DNA of 64,000 bases. It comes from JBQSUQ01 sp052384575 (GTDB lineage Bacteria > Pseudomonadota > Gammaproteobacteria > Enterobacterales > Pasteurellaceae). Under the pieces are notes generated by a model. That model worked only from the letters and a program-made list of their open reading frames with translations, did not search any database and was not told the DNA's origin. Numbering within the stretch: the stretch's first letter is position 1; every line of letters begins with the position of its first letter. Below, in pieces: positions 43,331 through 53,482 of this stretch. The DNA lies in the NCBI GenBank assembly GCA_052384575.1, contig JBQSUQ010000015.1; one strand, given 5' to 3'. A program made the translations under genes and the position numbers.

Positions 43331-44350
43331 TTAATTCTGATTTTTTGTATTACGCTGTAATTGGTCACGTAAATTTGCAGGTAACCCTTTAATGATCAAA
43401 CTGTCAGAATTTTCATCCCATATAATACGCTGATTCAACAATTCTGCATCAAAACTAATGGTTACCCCTTTTCCAGAACCGGAAAATTTCGTCAAGGATT
43501 TTAATGTTGTGCTAACGGGAGGAATACTGTCTTCCAACGCATAATCTTGTTGTTGCACAAAATCAATAAAAGGACTTTCGTTTAGAGTAGGTAATTCGGC
43601 AGAAAGTTCCGTCAAGGCTATCTCTTCACCTTGATTAATTTGCCCTTTGCAATATTCAAACACTTGCTTTTTCACTGCTTGGGTTTGAACTTGATCTAAT
43701 TCGCCTTGATCACAATAATCACTCACCGCTTGCAATAAACATTGATTCTGTACTCGAGGGTTTAACCCTTCTTCAGCACCTAAGAAATCCATAAAGAAAT
43801 CACCAATTTTGCGTCCTACTCTGCCCTTAATAAAAGTCAAATAGCGATTTGAGTTTGCGTTAAGTTGTAATTCCGTCAAATTGATACGCGCAGCAATGTC
43901 AAATTGATTAATATTCAAATACTGGGTACGTTGAATCTCTAATTTTTCATCCACTAACATGCTGGCACGATTATCCAATAACGAAATAAACAAATAATCT
44001 GTCGCCAGAAAATTATATTTACACAAAACAAATGTGCCACTGTCGGCAAAAGGATATTTGCCTAACTCTGTTGCCAATAACTTCGCTGAATCATAACTAA
44101 ACGGCAAAAATTCTGTTTCATTTTCTAATAGACGATTCAAATTCTGAGCAAAAAGGGAATGCTCTTGAAATATGCCATAGCCTTTGGCTTTTGTTTGATA
44201 AGCTTGATGTAATTCCAACATCAATTGTTCCACATCATTGCTAATTTCTAGCAAATTTTCACGCAACAATGTGCTTAATCGCACGTTATTTTCTTCATCT
44301 GTTTGTTTAATTAATTGGTGTAATACAACTTGATTAACAGTAATGCTCAT
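43331..44350 (-). CDS. yejK: Nucleoid-associated protein YejK
   Basis: YejK (NdpA) is a nucleoid-associated protein linked to chromosome organisation and gyrase/topoisomerase IV activity. It has 339 residues. The N-terminal MSITVNQVVLHQLIK and GRVGRKIGDFFMDFLGAEEG near 178 are characteristic. It is divergent from yejL-yejM with 108 bp between; the gap contains an uptake sequence. Confidence 0.94.
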   Translation of the reverse strand: MSITVNQVVLHQLIKQTDEENNVRLSTLLRENLLEISNDVEQLMLELHQAYQTKAKGYGIFQEHSLFAQNLNRLLENETEFLPFSYDSAKLLATELGKYPFADSGTFVLCKYNFLATDYLFISLLDNRASMLVDEKLEIQRTQYLNINQFDIAARINLTELQLNANSNRYLTFIKGRVGRKIGDFFMDFLGAEEGLNPRVQNQCLLQAVSDYCDQGELDQVQTQAVKKQVFEYCKGQINQGEEIALTELSAELPTLNESPFIDFVQQQDYALEDSIPPVSTTLKSLTKFSGSGKGVTISFDAELLNQRIIWDENSDSLIIKGLPANLRDQLQRNTKNQN

Positions 44351-44458
44351 TTTTTCTACACATCTATTTTCAAAAATTTAAAATCTGGTTAATTATAACC
44401 GCACTTTAAGTAAAAATGTGGTAGTATTCAAAAATTAAATACAAAACTATTCTCATCT

Positions 44459-44674
44459 ATGGCTAGCAATTCAAAATATCAAGATAAACAAATTGATGTC
44501 ATTTCTAACGACATCATCGCCGTTTTAGAAAAACATCAAGCATCAACCGAACTTTCGCTGATTGTTTTAGGAAATATGGTGTCAAATTTACTGATCAGCA
44601 GTGTTGGCAAGAGTCAACAAATCGCTTTAGCTCAAGCATTTTCGGATGCGTTAATGGATTCAGTGGAAAAATAA
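44459..44674 (+). CDS. yejL: YejL family protein (DUF1414)
   Basis: A 71-residue protein with the YejL pattern: KYQDKQIDVISNDIIAVLEKH near 6-26, LSLIVLGNMVSNLL and IALAQAFSDALMDSV. Function unknown. It is 9 bp upstream of yejM, an arrangement conserved in gamma-proteobacteria. Confidence 0.92.
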   Translation: MASNSKYQDKQIDVISNDIIAVLEKHQASTELSLIVLGNMVSNLLISSVGKSQQIALAQAFSDALMDSVEK

Positions 44675-44683
44675 GACTGCATT

Positions 44684-46462
44684 ATGTTTTGGATTAAAAA
44701 TGGCAGACAATATCGAGAACAGACCTCGCAAAAAATTTCGTGGGGGCATTGGTTTGCTTTTTTTAATATTCTATGGGCAATCATCATTGGCTCTCGATAC
44801 GCTTTCTTAATTGATTGGCCTCATACTCTATTAGGCAGATCCTATTTCTTCGTCAGCCTACTTGGCCATTTCAGTTTCATCTGTTTTGCTGCCTATTTAC
44901 TATTAATTTTCCCACTGAGTTTTATCATTAAAAATGAACGCACTTTTCGTGGCGTAACTGTGATTATTGCAACTATTGGTAGCACCTTATTATTAGTCGA
45001 TACAGAAGTTTTCTCCCGCTTTAATTTACATCTCTCCAGTGTCGTATGGAATTTGTTAGTGAATCCAGAAAATGGTGAGTTATCAAGAGATTGGCAAATT
45101 TTCTTTGCTCCAATGCCGTTGATGCTATTGGCACAAATGCTGTTTTCACGCTGGTCTTGGTATAAATTACGTAGCCTAGAGCGCCAAAAATGGTTACGCC
45201 CAGTAGGGATTTTGTTTACTTGTTTATTTGTGGCAACCCACTTAGTTTATGCATGGGCGGATGCTTATATTTATCGTCCTATCACTATGCAAAAATCAAA
45301 TTTTCCGTTGTCCTATCCAATGACGGCGCGCACCTTCTTAGAAAAACATGGATTATTGGATAAAGAAGAATATGCTAATAAATTAAATCAAGAAGGACGT
45401 CCTGAAACCCCGATTATTAATTATCCGAAACAATCGCTTAGCTATATGAAAATGGATAATTTAACCAATATTTTCATTATTACCGTATCAGGTTTACGTC
45501 AAGATGCTGTTCAAACAGAAACAATGCCATTGCTCAGCCAATTTGCTCAGCAATCTACACAATTTACTAACCATTACACAACGGGAAATACAACTAAAGC
45601 CGCAATTACTGGCTTATTCTATGGGTTAAATGCAAATTACAGCGATAGCTTATTAAATAATAAGAAAACCTCTGTTCTCATTGATAAATTACGCCAAGAA
45701 AGCTACCAATTTGGTTTATTCTCTGCCAATAATTTTAAAGAAAGTATTTTTAAGCAGGCATTATTCAAGCCATTCAAGCTTAATAAACAAACGTTAGGCA
45801 ATGAAAGTGCGGTGCAAAAATGGCAAGTTTGGTTTAAGCAAAAGCCAACTCATCAACCTTGGTTCAGTTACCTAAACTTAGATGCAACAGAAAACCTAGT
45901 AGAGAAGAATTCATCATCTGATGAAGAAAAAAACATTTATTTACAAAAAGTTACCAAGTTAGACAAATTATTAAAGGATGTTATCAATACACTAACTGAA
46001 ACAAATAGCCTAGACAATACATTATTTATTATCACAGGCGAACAAGGCTATTCCTTTGATATCAAGGATAAGGAATTAGAGAATTATTTTGCGCCTGAAA
46101 TGGTAAAAGTGCCGATGATCATTCATTGGAAAGACCTCAAGCCTCAGGTTGAAAATAGATTGACCAGCCATGCTGATGTTATACCAACTTTAATGAGTCA
46201 GCTATTTGGCATTCAAAATGCGGAAACTGATTATAGCCAAGGGCATAATCTGCTCTCACAAGAACGAGCGACAGAATGGGTATTGGCCTCCAACCACCGT
46301 TGGAATGTAATCATTACACCAAATGGAACCCAGTATCATATTGATAACAAAGGGAATTATCAAAAATATGATCACAGTTATCAGAAAATATCTTCTGAGC
46401 GTCCACCATTAGGGCTATTCCTTGATGTATTCAAACAAAATTCTAGTTTTATCGAAAAATAA
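44684..46462 (+). CDS. yejM: LPS-regulating inner-membrane protein YejM/LapC
   Basis: YejM (PbgA/LapC) senses lipopolysaccharide in the inner membrane and controls LpxC turnover through LapB. The 592-residue protein has about five membrane segments in the first 200 residues and a periplasmic sulfatase-like domain after about 240. The sulfatase-fold segments FIITVSGLRQDA near 257 and NTLFIITGEQGYSF near 445 are visible. Catalytic sulfatase residues are not conserved, as usual for YejM. A terminator follows. Confidence 0.93.
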   Translation: MFWIKNGRQYREQTSQKISWGHWFAFFNILWAIIIGSRYAFLIDWPHTLLGRSYFFVSLLGHFSFICFAAYLLLIFPLSFIIKNERTFRGVTVIIATIGSTLLLVDTEVFSRFNLHLSSVVWNLLVNPENGELSRDWQIFFAPMPLMLLAQMLFSRWSWYKLRSLERQKWLRPVGILFTCLFVATHLVYAWADAYIYRPITMQKSNFPLSYPMTARTFLEKHGLLDKEEYANKLNQEGRPETPIINYPKQSLSYMKMDNLTNIFIITVSGLRQDAVQTETMPLLSQFAQQSTQFTNHYTTGNTTKAAITGLFYGLNANYSDSLLNNKKTSVLIDKLRQESYQFGLFSANNFKESIFKQALFKPFKLNKQTLGNESAVQKWQVWFKQKPTHQPWFSYLNLDATENLVEKNSSSDEEKNIYLQKVTKLDKLLKDVINTLTETNSLDNTLFIITGEQGYSFDIKDKELENYFAPEMVKVPMIIHWKDLKPQVENRLTSHADVIPTLMSQLFGIQNAETDYSQGHNLLSQERATEWVLASNHRWNVIITPNGTQYHIDNKGNYQKYDHSYQKISSERPPLGLFLDVFKQNSSFIEK

Positions 46463-46489
46463 AATACCGAGTATAAACTCGGTATTTTT
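46461..46489. terminator. Bidirectional terminator between yejM and pflA
   Basis: AAATACCGAGT and ACTCGGTATTT form an 11-bp stem with an ATAA loop between convergent genes; the T run favours the plus strand. Confidence 0.9.
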
Positions 46490-46492
46490 CGA

Positions 46493-47233
46493 TTAGAATT
46501 TTATATCATGACCATAACTTTCTAAAATTTGCTTAATATGTTCTAAGCTTTCTCTAGTTGGTGGTGCCACATCTTCTAGCTCATAATCTAAACCTAAGGT
46601 TTTCCATTTATGTGCACCTAAACGATGATAAGGTAATAATTCCACTTTTTCGATATTCGTCATACCTTCAATAAATTTGCCTAACAAATGAATATCTTCA
46701 TCCGCGTCAGTATGACCTGGAACAACAACATAGCGAATCCACGTGCGTTGATTACGTTTATGTAAATATTTAGCAAATTCAAGTGTACGCTTATTAGGTA
46801 CCCCAATTAAATTCTGATGGATTTTGTCATTTAATTGTTTTAAATCCAACAACACTAAATCTGTGACATCTAATAATTCATCAATAACTGGCGTATAAGC
46901 ACGCACAAAACCATTGGTATCTAAACAAGTATTAATACCTTCCGCTTTACAAGATCTGAACCAATCACGCACAAATTCAGCTTGCAAAATCGCTTCTCCA
47001 CCCGACGCTGTTACACCGCCACCAGTCGCGTTCATAAAATGCTTGTAAGTCACCACTTCTTTCATTAATTCATCAACACTGATTTCTCGACCACCATCAA
47101 GATCCCAAGTATCGCGGTTATGGCAATATTTACAACGCATTAAACAGCCTTGCATAAATAGGATAAAACGAATCCCTGGACCATCAACGGTACCGCAGGA
47201 CTCAAATGAGTGAATACGCCCTAAAACAGACAT
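46493..47233 (-). CDS. pflA: Pyruvate formate-lyase activating enzyme
   Basis: PflA is a radical-SAM enzyme that generates the glycyl radical on pyruvate formate-lyase under anaerobic conditions. The 246-residue protein carries the iron-sulfur motif CLMRCKYC (Cys30, 34, 37) after VDGPGIRFILFMQG. MNATGGGVTASGGEAIL near 68-84 is conserved. pflB itself is not in the window. It is a single gene, divergent from lexA. Confidence 0.96.
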   Translation of the reverse strand: MSVLGRIHSFESCGTVDGPGIRFILFMQGCLMRCKYCHNRDTWDLDGGREISVDELMKEVVTYKHFMNATGGGVTASGGEAILQAEFVRDWFRSCKAEGINTCLDTNGFVRAYTPVIDELLDVTDLVLLDLKQLNDKIHQNLIGVPNKRTLEFAKYLHKRNQRTWIRYVVVPGHTDADEDIHLLGKFIEGMTNIEKVELLPYHRLGAHKWKTLGLDYELEDVAPPTRESLEHIKQILESYGHDIKF

Positions 47234-47422
47234 AATATTTCCTCTATCAATAACTAAAAATTTGAGTAAATTTTAACAAAGATTTATTCATATTTCAGTA
47301 AAAATCATCTATAACTGTATAAATGACAATGTTTATCCACTTTTTTATTGCAACTTTCAACAGTCTGTATATAATTTCATATACAAACTGTACAGAAAAA
47401 CAAATAAAAAAGAGGAATACCG

Positions 47423-48061
47423 ATGAAAGTATTGAGTAAGAGCTTAACCGCTCGTCAACAGCAAGTATATGATTTTCTTAAACATCATATTGAAACCGCA
47501 GGCGTTCCCCCGACTCGAGCTGAAATTTCCCAAGAATTAGGATTTCGTTCTCCTAATGCCGCGGAAGAACATTTAAAAGCCCTTGCGCGTAAAGGGGCAA
47601 TTGAGATGGTGCCTGGTATGTCTCGAGGTATTCGCTTATTATTATCCTCACCAGAACAAGAAGAGGAATATGAAGGTTTACCACTTATTGGTCGCGTTGC
47701 TGCGGGTGAACCAATTTTGGCAGAGCAACATATTGAAGGCACCTATAAAGTGGATCCTGAAATGTTTAAACCACAGGCTGATTTCTTATTAAAAGTTGAT
47801 GGCCAATCAATGAAAGATATTGGTATTCTGGATGGCGATTTACTTGCGGTACACAGCACCAAAGATGTGCGTAATGGACAAGTCATTGTGGCAAGAATTG
47901 AAGATGAGGTTACCGTAAAACGTTTAGAACGCAAAGGCGATATTGTTTATCTCCATGCAGAGAATGAAGAGTTTGAACCTATCGTTGTGAATTTACGTGA
48001 AGAAGTATTTGAAGTTGAAGGCATTGCAGTAGGTATTATCCGCAACAATGCTTGGATGTAA
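47423..48061 (+). CDS. lexA: SOS repressor LexA
   Basis: LexA represses DNA-damage genes and self-cleaves with RecA. It has 212 residues. The helix-turn-helix is in TRAEISQELGFRSPNAAEEHLKAL (31-54). The cleavage site is Ala94-Gly95 in RVAAGEPI; the Ser129 (GQSMKDIG) and Lys166 (VTVKRLER) catalytic pair is intact. GAGGAA lies before the ATG. The upstream region has CTGTATAT and ATATACAA half-sites, though not at the usual spacing. Confidence 0.97.
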   Translation: MKVLSKSLTARQQQVYDFLKHHIETAGVPPTRAEISQELGFRSPNAAEEHLKALARKGAIEMVPGMSRGIRLLLSSPEQEEEYEGLPLIGRVAAGEPILAEQHIEGTYKVDPEMFKPQADFLLKVDGQSMKDIGILDGDLLAVHSTKDVRNGQVIVARIEDEVTVKRLERKGDIVYLHAENEEFEPIVVNLREEVFEVEGIAVGIIRNNAWM

Positions 48062-48069
48062 AAATAACA

Positions 48070-48101
48070 AAAAAGTGCGGTATTTTCCACCGCACTTTTT
48101 T
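48070..48101. terminator. Bidirectional uptake-sequence terminator between lexA and menD
   Basis: AAAAAGTGCGGT and ACCGCACTTTTT pair over a short loop between convergent genes. Confidence 0.92.
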
Positions 48102-48113
48102 ATTCAACACGAA

Positions 48114-49829
48114 TCAAGAATTGGTACCAATCATTGCATCTCGAATTTGTTCGAGTAAATATTTATACAAATTGCTCCCATCATTTGGACTGACTTTTAT
48201 CTCAATAACCGTCGTTTCTTTACGAGAATAGGCTTGTTTTAGTACCGAACTAAGATCCGCCCATGTATAAGGTCTCGCATATTTCAAATCAAACATGGCT
48301 GCTGCCTGTGAAAATTCTGCTTGATGAGGTAATCGATAGAAAGCATTTTTCACTTGGTTATCGACTGGTAGCATATCAAAAATCGCCCCGCCATTATTAT
48401 TAATCACAAAAATAATGGTTGGTTGAGAGACTTTCTTAAATAATGCCAACGAATTAATATCATAAAGCGCAGATAAATCCCCTAATAAAATCGCCATAGG
48501 TTGATTTGAACCAATACCCACGCCAGCAGCCGTAGCTAACAGTCCATCAATGCCACTAGCACCACGATTGGTATAAACAGGATAATTATTGGTTAATTTG
48601 GCTAAAGCATCCACCAAACGAACAAATAAGCTATTGCCTAAGAATAACGTACAATTCTTCGGTAAAATACGATCGATATGATGTGCCAATGAGGCTTCAT
48701 TCAATCCGCCACCAACCGCTTGCTCAATAAATCCTGCGCAAAAATTAGATAATGCTAAAGGCTCAACCAACCAAGCTTTCTGGCGTAATGGCGGATGGGC
48801 ACGTAACCAATGATGTGGTTTTACATGATAACGAGTCTGTTGATGATGTTCAGGATCTAAACGTTGATCGCTTTCATCCACAACCCAATATTCGCCTTTA
48901 AAACTCGCCAAAAATTGATTAATGCGTTTGCTCACGAAACGCGTGCCAAATTGGATGACGATATCTGCTTGTAATAATTTATCGCGTACGATTTTATTCG
49001 CCAACCAAATATCAGCATAAGGCAGACTTGGTTCCACATTTGATTGAATATCAGTAATCAGCACCCAGCCTAACGTATCCGCCCATTGTTTCATCCCCAT
49101 AGCTTGTCGCTGTGTTAGCTGTCCAACCACAACAATCCCACGCTTAGTGCGCCAATCATCCCAATGTTCATGCGTCATCACTTCATGTTGCGCATTTTGA
49201 TGATTTGCCCAAGTGCTCGTTTTAGAAAGCCAACGTTGCACAGGCGCGAGCCAAGGATGGCGATCTATTTCCTCTACTTGAGCATCATACAAAGGCTCAG
49301 CGAAAGGCACATTAATATGAACAACACCCGGTTTTTGATTTTGTTGGAAACAAACTTGATCCAAACTCGACACCAACCATTTCACTGGGTATTCTTGGCT
49401 AGGACGCGGCAAGTTCAAGGTTGCCACAGGATAATGAGAGAACATATTTTCCTGTAAAATCGCTTGATTTGCACCGCACTCTAATAATTCAATTGGACGA
49501 TCTGCCGTTAATATCATTAGTTTCACACCGGTTTGGCGCGCTTCAATAATCGCTGGATACAAATTCGCTGCTGCGGTACCAGACGTAACAATAACCGCCA
49601 CTGGCGATGAAGTGGATTTCGCTAAACCCAATGCAAAAAAGCCTAAACCACGTTCATCAAAATGCGTATGGCAATGCGCTTTCCCTTGTTCTTGTAAACG
49701 CACTGCTTCTAAAGTTAAAGGCGTTGAACGAGAACCCGGCGCAATACAAATATGCTCTACACCGAAACGTATCAGGCTTTCCAAAATCACTTTTGACCAA
49801 CAACGGTTGAAGGTACTTACTGATGACAT
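48114..49829 (-). CDS. menD: 2-succinyl-5-enolpyruvyl-6-hydroxy-3-cyclohexene-1-carboxylate synthase
   Basis: MenD is a thiamine-diphosphate enzyme that adds a succinyl-semialdehyde unit from 2-oxoglutarate to isochorismate. The start at 49829 has GGAGAG seven bases upstream; the frame to 49841 does not. It has 571 residues. The N-terminal SRSTPLTLEAVRLQEQG, the active Glu region CHTHFDERGLGFFALGLAKS and the ThDP motif GDLSALYDINSL near 440 are seen. menF lies 43 bp upstream in the same direction. Confidence 0.96.
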   Translation of the reverse strand: MSSVSTFNRCWSKVILESLIRFGVEHICIAPGSRSTPLTLEAVRLQEQGKAHCHTHFDERGLGFFALGLAKSTSSPVAVIVTSGTAAANLYPAIIEARQTGVKLMILTADRPIELLECGANQAILQENMFSHYPVATLNLPRPSQEYPVKWLVSSLDQVCFQQNQKPGVVHINVPFAEPLYDAQVEEIDRHPWLAPVQRWLSKTSTWANHQNAQHEVMTHEHWDDWRTKRGIVVVGQLTQRQAMGMKQWADTLGWVLITDIQSNVEPSLPYADIWLANKIVRDKLLQADIVIQFGTRFVSKRINQFLASFKGEYWVVDESDQRLDPEHHQQTRYHVKPHHWLRAHPPLRQKAWLVEPLALSNFCAGFIEQAVGGGLNEASLAHHIDRILPKNCTLFLGNSLFVRLVDALAKLTNNYPVYTNRGASGIDGLLATAAGVGIGSNQPMAILLGDLSALYDINSLALFKKVSQPTIIFVINNNGGAIFDMLPVDNQVKNAFYRLPHQAEFSQAAAMFDLKYARPYTWADLSSVLKQAYSRKETTVIEIKVSPNDGSNLYKYLLEQIRDAMIGTNS

Positions 49830-49872
49830 ATTGCTCTCCAATTTCTTGAAGGCAGCCTTAAGCTGCCCTCTA

Positions 49873-51153
49873 TTATTCTTTTTCTACCGCTAACAAGCTG
49901 ACCAAACCTGAAGCTTTTCTTTCAATTTCGTTCCATTCTAACAAGGGAACCGACCCCGCCACAATGCCAGCGCCCGCAAAAACGCGAATTTTATTTTGTT
50001 CAATAAATGCGGACCGAATGGTGACACAAAACTCAGATTGTAACTGGCTCATTACGCCAAGCGTGCCTGCATACCAACTGCGGTCAAAATTTTCTGTTTT
50101 TTGTAAAAATTGCACCGCACTTTGTTGTGGCAATCCCGATACTGCTGCGGTAGGATGTATTGCAGTTAAACAAGCGACATCACTGAAATCAGACTTTAAT
50201 TGCCCTTGAATGGCACGTCGTAAATGTTGAACTCGGCGTAAGCGTTTCACTTCCACAGGTGCAACATGAATATCCTCAACATAATTTGCCAAGTTATCGC
50301 AAATATCTTTCACCACTAATAAATTTTCATGATCATTTTTAGGATCATTCAGTAACCAATCGGCTTGTTGCTGAGTTTGAAGCGGATCTTCACTCACCAT
50401 CGCCGTCCCTGCCAATGCTTCAGTATTCAGTTCTGTACCATGACGTTGGTATAAACGCTCTGGAGTTGATCCCACAAAACTTTGATGCTCATCGAGTGCC
50501 AATAAAAAATGATAACAACCGGTATTTTGTTGCTCACTTTCTGCAATAAAATCTTTTGCATCAAGAGGTTGAACAGTTTCAAATTGATTTTCATTTGCCA
50601 GCACAACTTTAGTAAAAGTGCCTTTTTCAATCTCATCTAATGCCTGTTCGACCCAATGACACCAAGTTTGTTGATTCGCTTTTTGCCCTATCCAGCGGAC
50701 TTTTTGTTGGATAGGCTCAAGTGCGGTGAATTTTGCGATATTTTTTAGTGCTGTCAATGCGGCTTCTTGTTCTGCCACAATATTTTTTTCATTATCAATA
50801 TATAAAGTAGCGATAACTTTATCGCCCTCTTGTGTTAACACAAGTCTCGGCAACCAGAAATTCACTTGTTTATCAAAGGTTAGGCCGCCAACTAATTGCA
50901 AATTTTGTGCTTGCACAAAGGCTTGTGCAGATTTCTCATCAAAAAATGACCGCACTTTTCCAATAGTCGCCATGCGCAATGCGGATTGGCGGAAATTCAA
51001 ATAAAACTGTGGATACAAGGATTGCGCTTTCAACCAAGATAATAAGTGCGCTGACATTTGACATTCCGATTGGAATTGCGTCACACCACTGGTAGTTTGT
51101 TGAAATTGATGATCCTTAAGCTGTGCAATTAAGCTCGAACACAAATTTTCCAT
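49873..51153 (-). CDS. menF: Isochorismate synthase
   Basis: MenF isomerises chorismate to isochorismate, the first committed step of menaquinone synthesis. The 426-residue chorismate-binding protein has FVGSTPERLYQRHGTELNTE near 258-277, EALAGTA, the general acid/base Glu/Lys region VVLANENQF, and AVSGLPQQSAV with WYAGTLGVMS near the C-terminus. It probably shares a transcript with menD. A start further downstream is possible, because the Shine-Dalgarno before 51153 is poor. Confidence 0.94.
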   Translation of the reverse strand: MENLCSSLIAQLKDHQFQQTTSGVTQFQSECQMSAHLLSWLKAQSLYPQFYLNFRQSALRMATIGKVRSFFDEKSAQAFVQAQNLQLVGGLTFDKQVNFWLPRLVLTQEGDKVIATLYIDNEKNIVAEQEAALTALKNIAKFTALEPIQQKVRWIGQKANQQTWCHWVEQALDEIEKGTFTKVVLANENQFETVQPLDAKDFIAESEQQNTGCYHFLLALDEHQSFVGSTPERLYQRHGTELNTEALAGTAMVSEDPLQTQQQADWLLNDPKNDHENLLVVKDICDNLANYVEDIHVAPVEVKRLRRVQHLRRAIQGQLKSDFSDVACLTAIHPTAAVSGLPQQSAVQFLQKTENFDRSWYAGTLGVMSQLQSEFCVTIRSAFIEQNKIRVFAGAGIVAGSVPLLEWNEIERKASGLVSLLAVEKE

Positions 51154-51290
51154 TGAATTTTATATAAAAATGATGAATTAAAATGAAATTATTTTAACCC
51201 AAATAAAAAAATTTTTTTAGTAAATCTTTTATTCTCTTAAAAATCGGGGTAAAGTGCGGTTATGTTTTTTCTATTTTCTGAGGACGATGT

Positions 51291-52505
51291 ATGGAGTTTT
51301 TCCCAAAATCTGACAAATTAGAACACGTTTGCTATGACATTCGTGGGCCGGTACATAAAGAAGCCCTACGCCTTGAAGAAGAAGGGCATAAAATCTTAAA
51401 ACTCAACATCGGTAATCCTGCCCCATTTGGCTTTGAAGCCCCTGATGAAGTGCTTGTGGATATTTTGCGCAACTTACCTTCTGCACAAGGCTATTGTGAT
51501 TCAAAAGGTATTTATTCTGCACGCAAAGCGATTGTGCAATATTACCAATCTAAAAATATTCGCGGTGCGACGGTTAATGATGTGTATATTGGCAATGGCG
51601 TCTCTGAATTAATAACCATGTCATTGCAAGCATTGTTAAATAATGGCGATGAAGTCTTAATTCCTATGCCTGATTATCCATTATGGACAGCGGCAGCGAC
51701 TTTAGCAGGCGGTAAAGCAGTTCACTATCTTTGTGATGAATCATCCGATTGGTTCCCAGATGTAGAAGATATTAAAAGTAAAATCACTTCTCGTACAAAA
51801 GCAATCGTGGTAATTAATCCCAATAACCCAACGGGAGCGGTTTACAGCAAACAAGTATTACAAGACATCGTTGAAGTTGCTCGTCAACATGGGTTAATTA
51901 TTTTTGCTGATGAAATTTACGACAAAATTTTATACGATGGCTCAGAACATCATCATCTTGCGGCATTAGCGCCTGATTTATTAACTATTACGTTTAATGG
52001 ATTATCAAAAGCCTATCGTGTTGCCGGTTTCCGCCAAGGTTGGATGATTTTGAATGGTCCAAAAAATCATGCAAAAGGTTATATTGAAGGTTTAGATATG
52101 CTGGCTTCGATGCGTTTATGTGCGAACCATCCAATGCAACATGCCATTCAAACAGCATTAGGCGGCTATCAAAGCATTAATGAATTTATTTTGCCAGGTG
52201 GACGTTTATTGGAGCAACGAGATAAAGCCTTTGAATTGATTAATCAAATCCCAGGTGTAAGCTGTGTGAAACCCAAAGGTGCGCTTTATATGTTCCCTAA
52301 ACTTGATGTAAAAAAATTCAATATCTATGATGATGAAAAAATGGTATTAGATTTATTACGTCAAGAAAAAGTCTTATTAGTGCATGGACGCGGATTTAAC
52401 TGGCATAGCCCAGATCATTTCCGTATTGTGACCTTACCACATATTTCTACCATAGAAGAGGCGCTAAACAAACTCGCCAGATTCTTAGAAAATTATCGTC
52501 AATAA
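51291..52505 (+). CDS. alaA: Alanine-synthesising aminotransferase AlaA
   Basis: A class I PLP aminotransferase of 404 residues. AlaA makes alanine from pyruvate and glutamate. Motifs include LEHVCYDIRGPVHKEA (11-26), YIGNGVSELITMSLQALL near 101, NPNNPTGAVYS near 178 and the PLP lysine in FNGLSKAYRVAGFRQGW near 238. It is the H. influenzae HI0286-like enzyme. It stands alone, divergent from menF, with an uptake sequence in the gap and a terminator after it. Confidence 0.94.
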   Translation: MEFFPKSDKLEHVCYDIRGPVHKEALRLEEEGHKILKLNIGNPAPFGFEAPDEVLVDILRNLPSAQGYCDSKGIYSARKAIVQYYQSKNIRGATVNDVYIGNGVSELITMSLQALLNNGDEVLIPMPDYPLWTAAATLAGGKAVHYLCDESSDWFPDVEDIKSKITSRTKAIVVINPNNPTGAVYSKQVLQDIVEVARQHGLIIFADEIYDKILYDGSEHHHLAALAPDLLTITFNGLSKAYRVAGFRQGWMILNGPKNHAKGYIEGLDMLASMRLCANHPMQHAIQTALGGYQSINEFILPGGRLLEQRDKAFELINQIPGVSCVKPKGALYMFPKLDVKKFNIYDDEKMVLDLLRQEKVLLVHGRGFNWHSPDHFRIVTLPHISTIEEALNKLARFLENYRQ

Positions 52506-52509
52506 AAAG

Positions 52510-52532
52510 AAAGGCACCAGAAGGTGCCTTTT
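52510..52532. terminator. Terminator between alaA and proC
   Basis: AAAGGCACC and GGTGCCTTT form a 9-bp stem with a 4-base loop between convergent genes. Confidence 0.85.
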
Positions 52533-52543
52533 GTTTACTTAGC

Positions 52544-53359
52544 CTAAAACAATTTTTCCATTTCTTTTGAACGCGCAATGCAAGCTTGCATCGCTTGTTC
52601 AACGATTTTATCCAGTTGGTGCTGGTTAAATTCAGCAATGGCGGCAGCGGTGGTGCCACCTTTAGAGGTCACATTTTCTCTCAACTGAACTAAAGACAAC
52701 TGTGGATTCTCCACCACCATCTTGGCCGCACCTAAAGCCGACTGCTGAACTAATAAACGTGCTTGTTGTTCCGTAAAATCCATATTTTGTAAAGCTTGCT
52801 GCATCGCCTGCATAAACAAGAAAAAATAAGCAGGACTCGATCCTGAAGCGGCAGTAACAATATGCATATCTTGCTCATCGTCCACCCAACAACTTTGCCC
52901 TACCGCATTCAATAAGTCCTGTGCGAACTGTTTATATTCAACCCTAGTTTGTGGCGAAGCATATAATCCTGACATACCTTCCGATACTAAAGCTGGCGTA
53001 TTTGGCATAACTCGCACAATATGCTGAGCAGAAGGCAACAACGCAGTTAAACGCTGAACAGAAATCGCTGCCATAATTGAGATAATTAATTTATGCTCAA
53101 CATTCAATCCGGCCAACAAAGAACAAACTTCCGCTGCTGCCTGAGGCTTCACTGCTAATACCATTACTTCTGCTTGTTCAACAGCTGTCCGATTATCAAC
53201 GCTGATATTCACCCCTTTCTGTGCAAAAAATTGACGCTTTTCTTCGTTAGGATCACAAACTGTAATCAAGTTTGATGGATAACCTTTTGCCAACAAACCA
53301 AGTACAATCGCTTGTGCCATATTGCCGCCGCCAATAAAACAAATTGATTTATATTCCAT
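52544..53359 (-). CDS. proC: Pyrroline-5-carboxylate reductase
   Basis: ProC reduces P5C to proline with NADPH. The start at 53359 has GGGGAAA upstream and gives 271 residues; the frame to 53404 is too long. The NAD(P) loop is FIGGGNMAQAIVLGLL (6-21). VRVMPNTPALVSEGMSGLYA near 110, AASGSSPAYFFLFMQAM near 155 and NVTSKGGTTAAAIAEF near 230 are conserved. Confidence 0.97.
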   Translation of the reverse strand: MEYKSICFIGGGNMAQAIVLGLLAKGYPSNLITVCDPNEEKRQFFAQKGVNISVDNRTAVEQAEVMVLAVKPQAAAEVCSLLAGLNVEHKLIISIMAAISVQRLTALLPSAQHIVRVMPNTPALVSEGMSGLYASPQTRVEYKQFAQDLLNAVGQSCWVDDEQDMHIVTAASGSSPAYFFLFMQAMQQALQNMDFTEQQARLLVQQSALGAAKMVVENPQLSLVQLRENVTSKGGTTAAAIAEFNQHQLDKIVEQAMQACIARSKEMEKLF

Positions 53360-53482
53360 ACTTTCCCCGTTCCTAAAAACACAATGTGGTTGATTATACG
53401 TCACTTTGATTAATTCACCATGATTTTCATAAAACTATGCTAAAATTGACCGCACTTTCATAACATTTTATAAGGATTCTTT

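Noticed and set aside
47290..47422. Canonical LexA box CTGT-N8-ACAG
   Set aside because: No exact match; the closest half-sites have the wrong spacing, so I list it only as an oddity.
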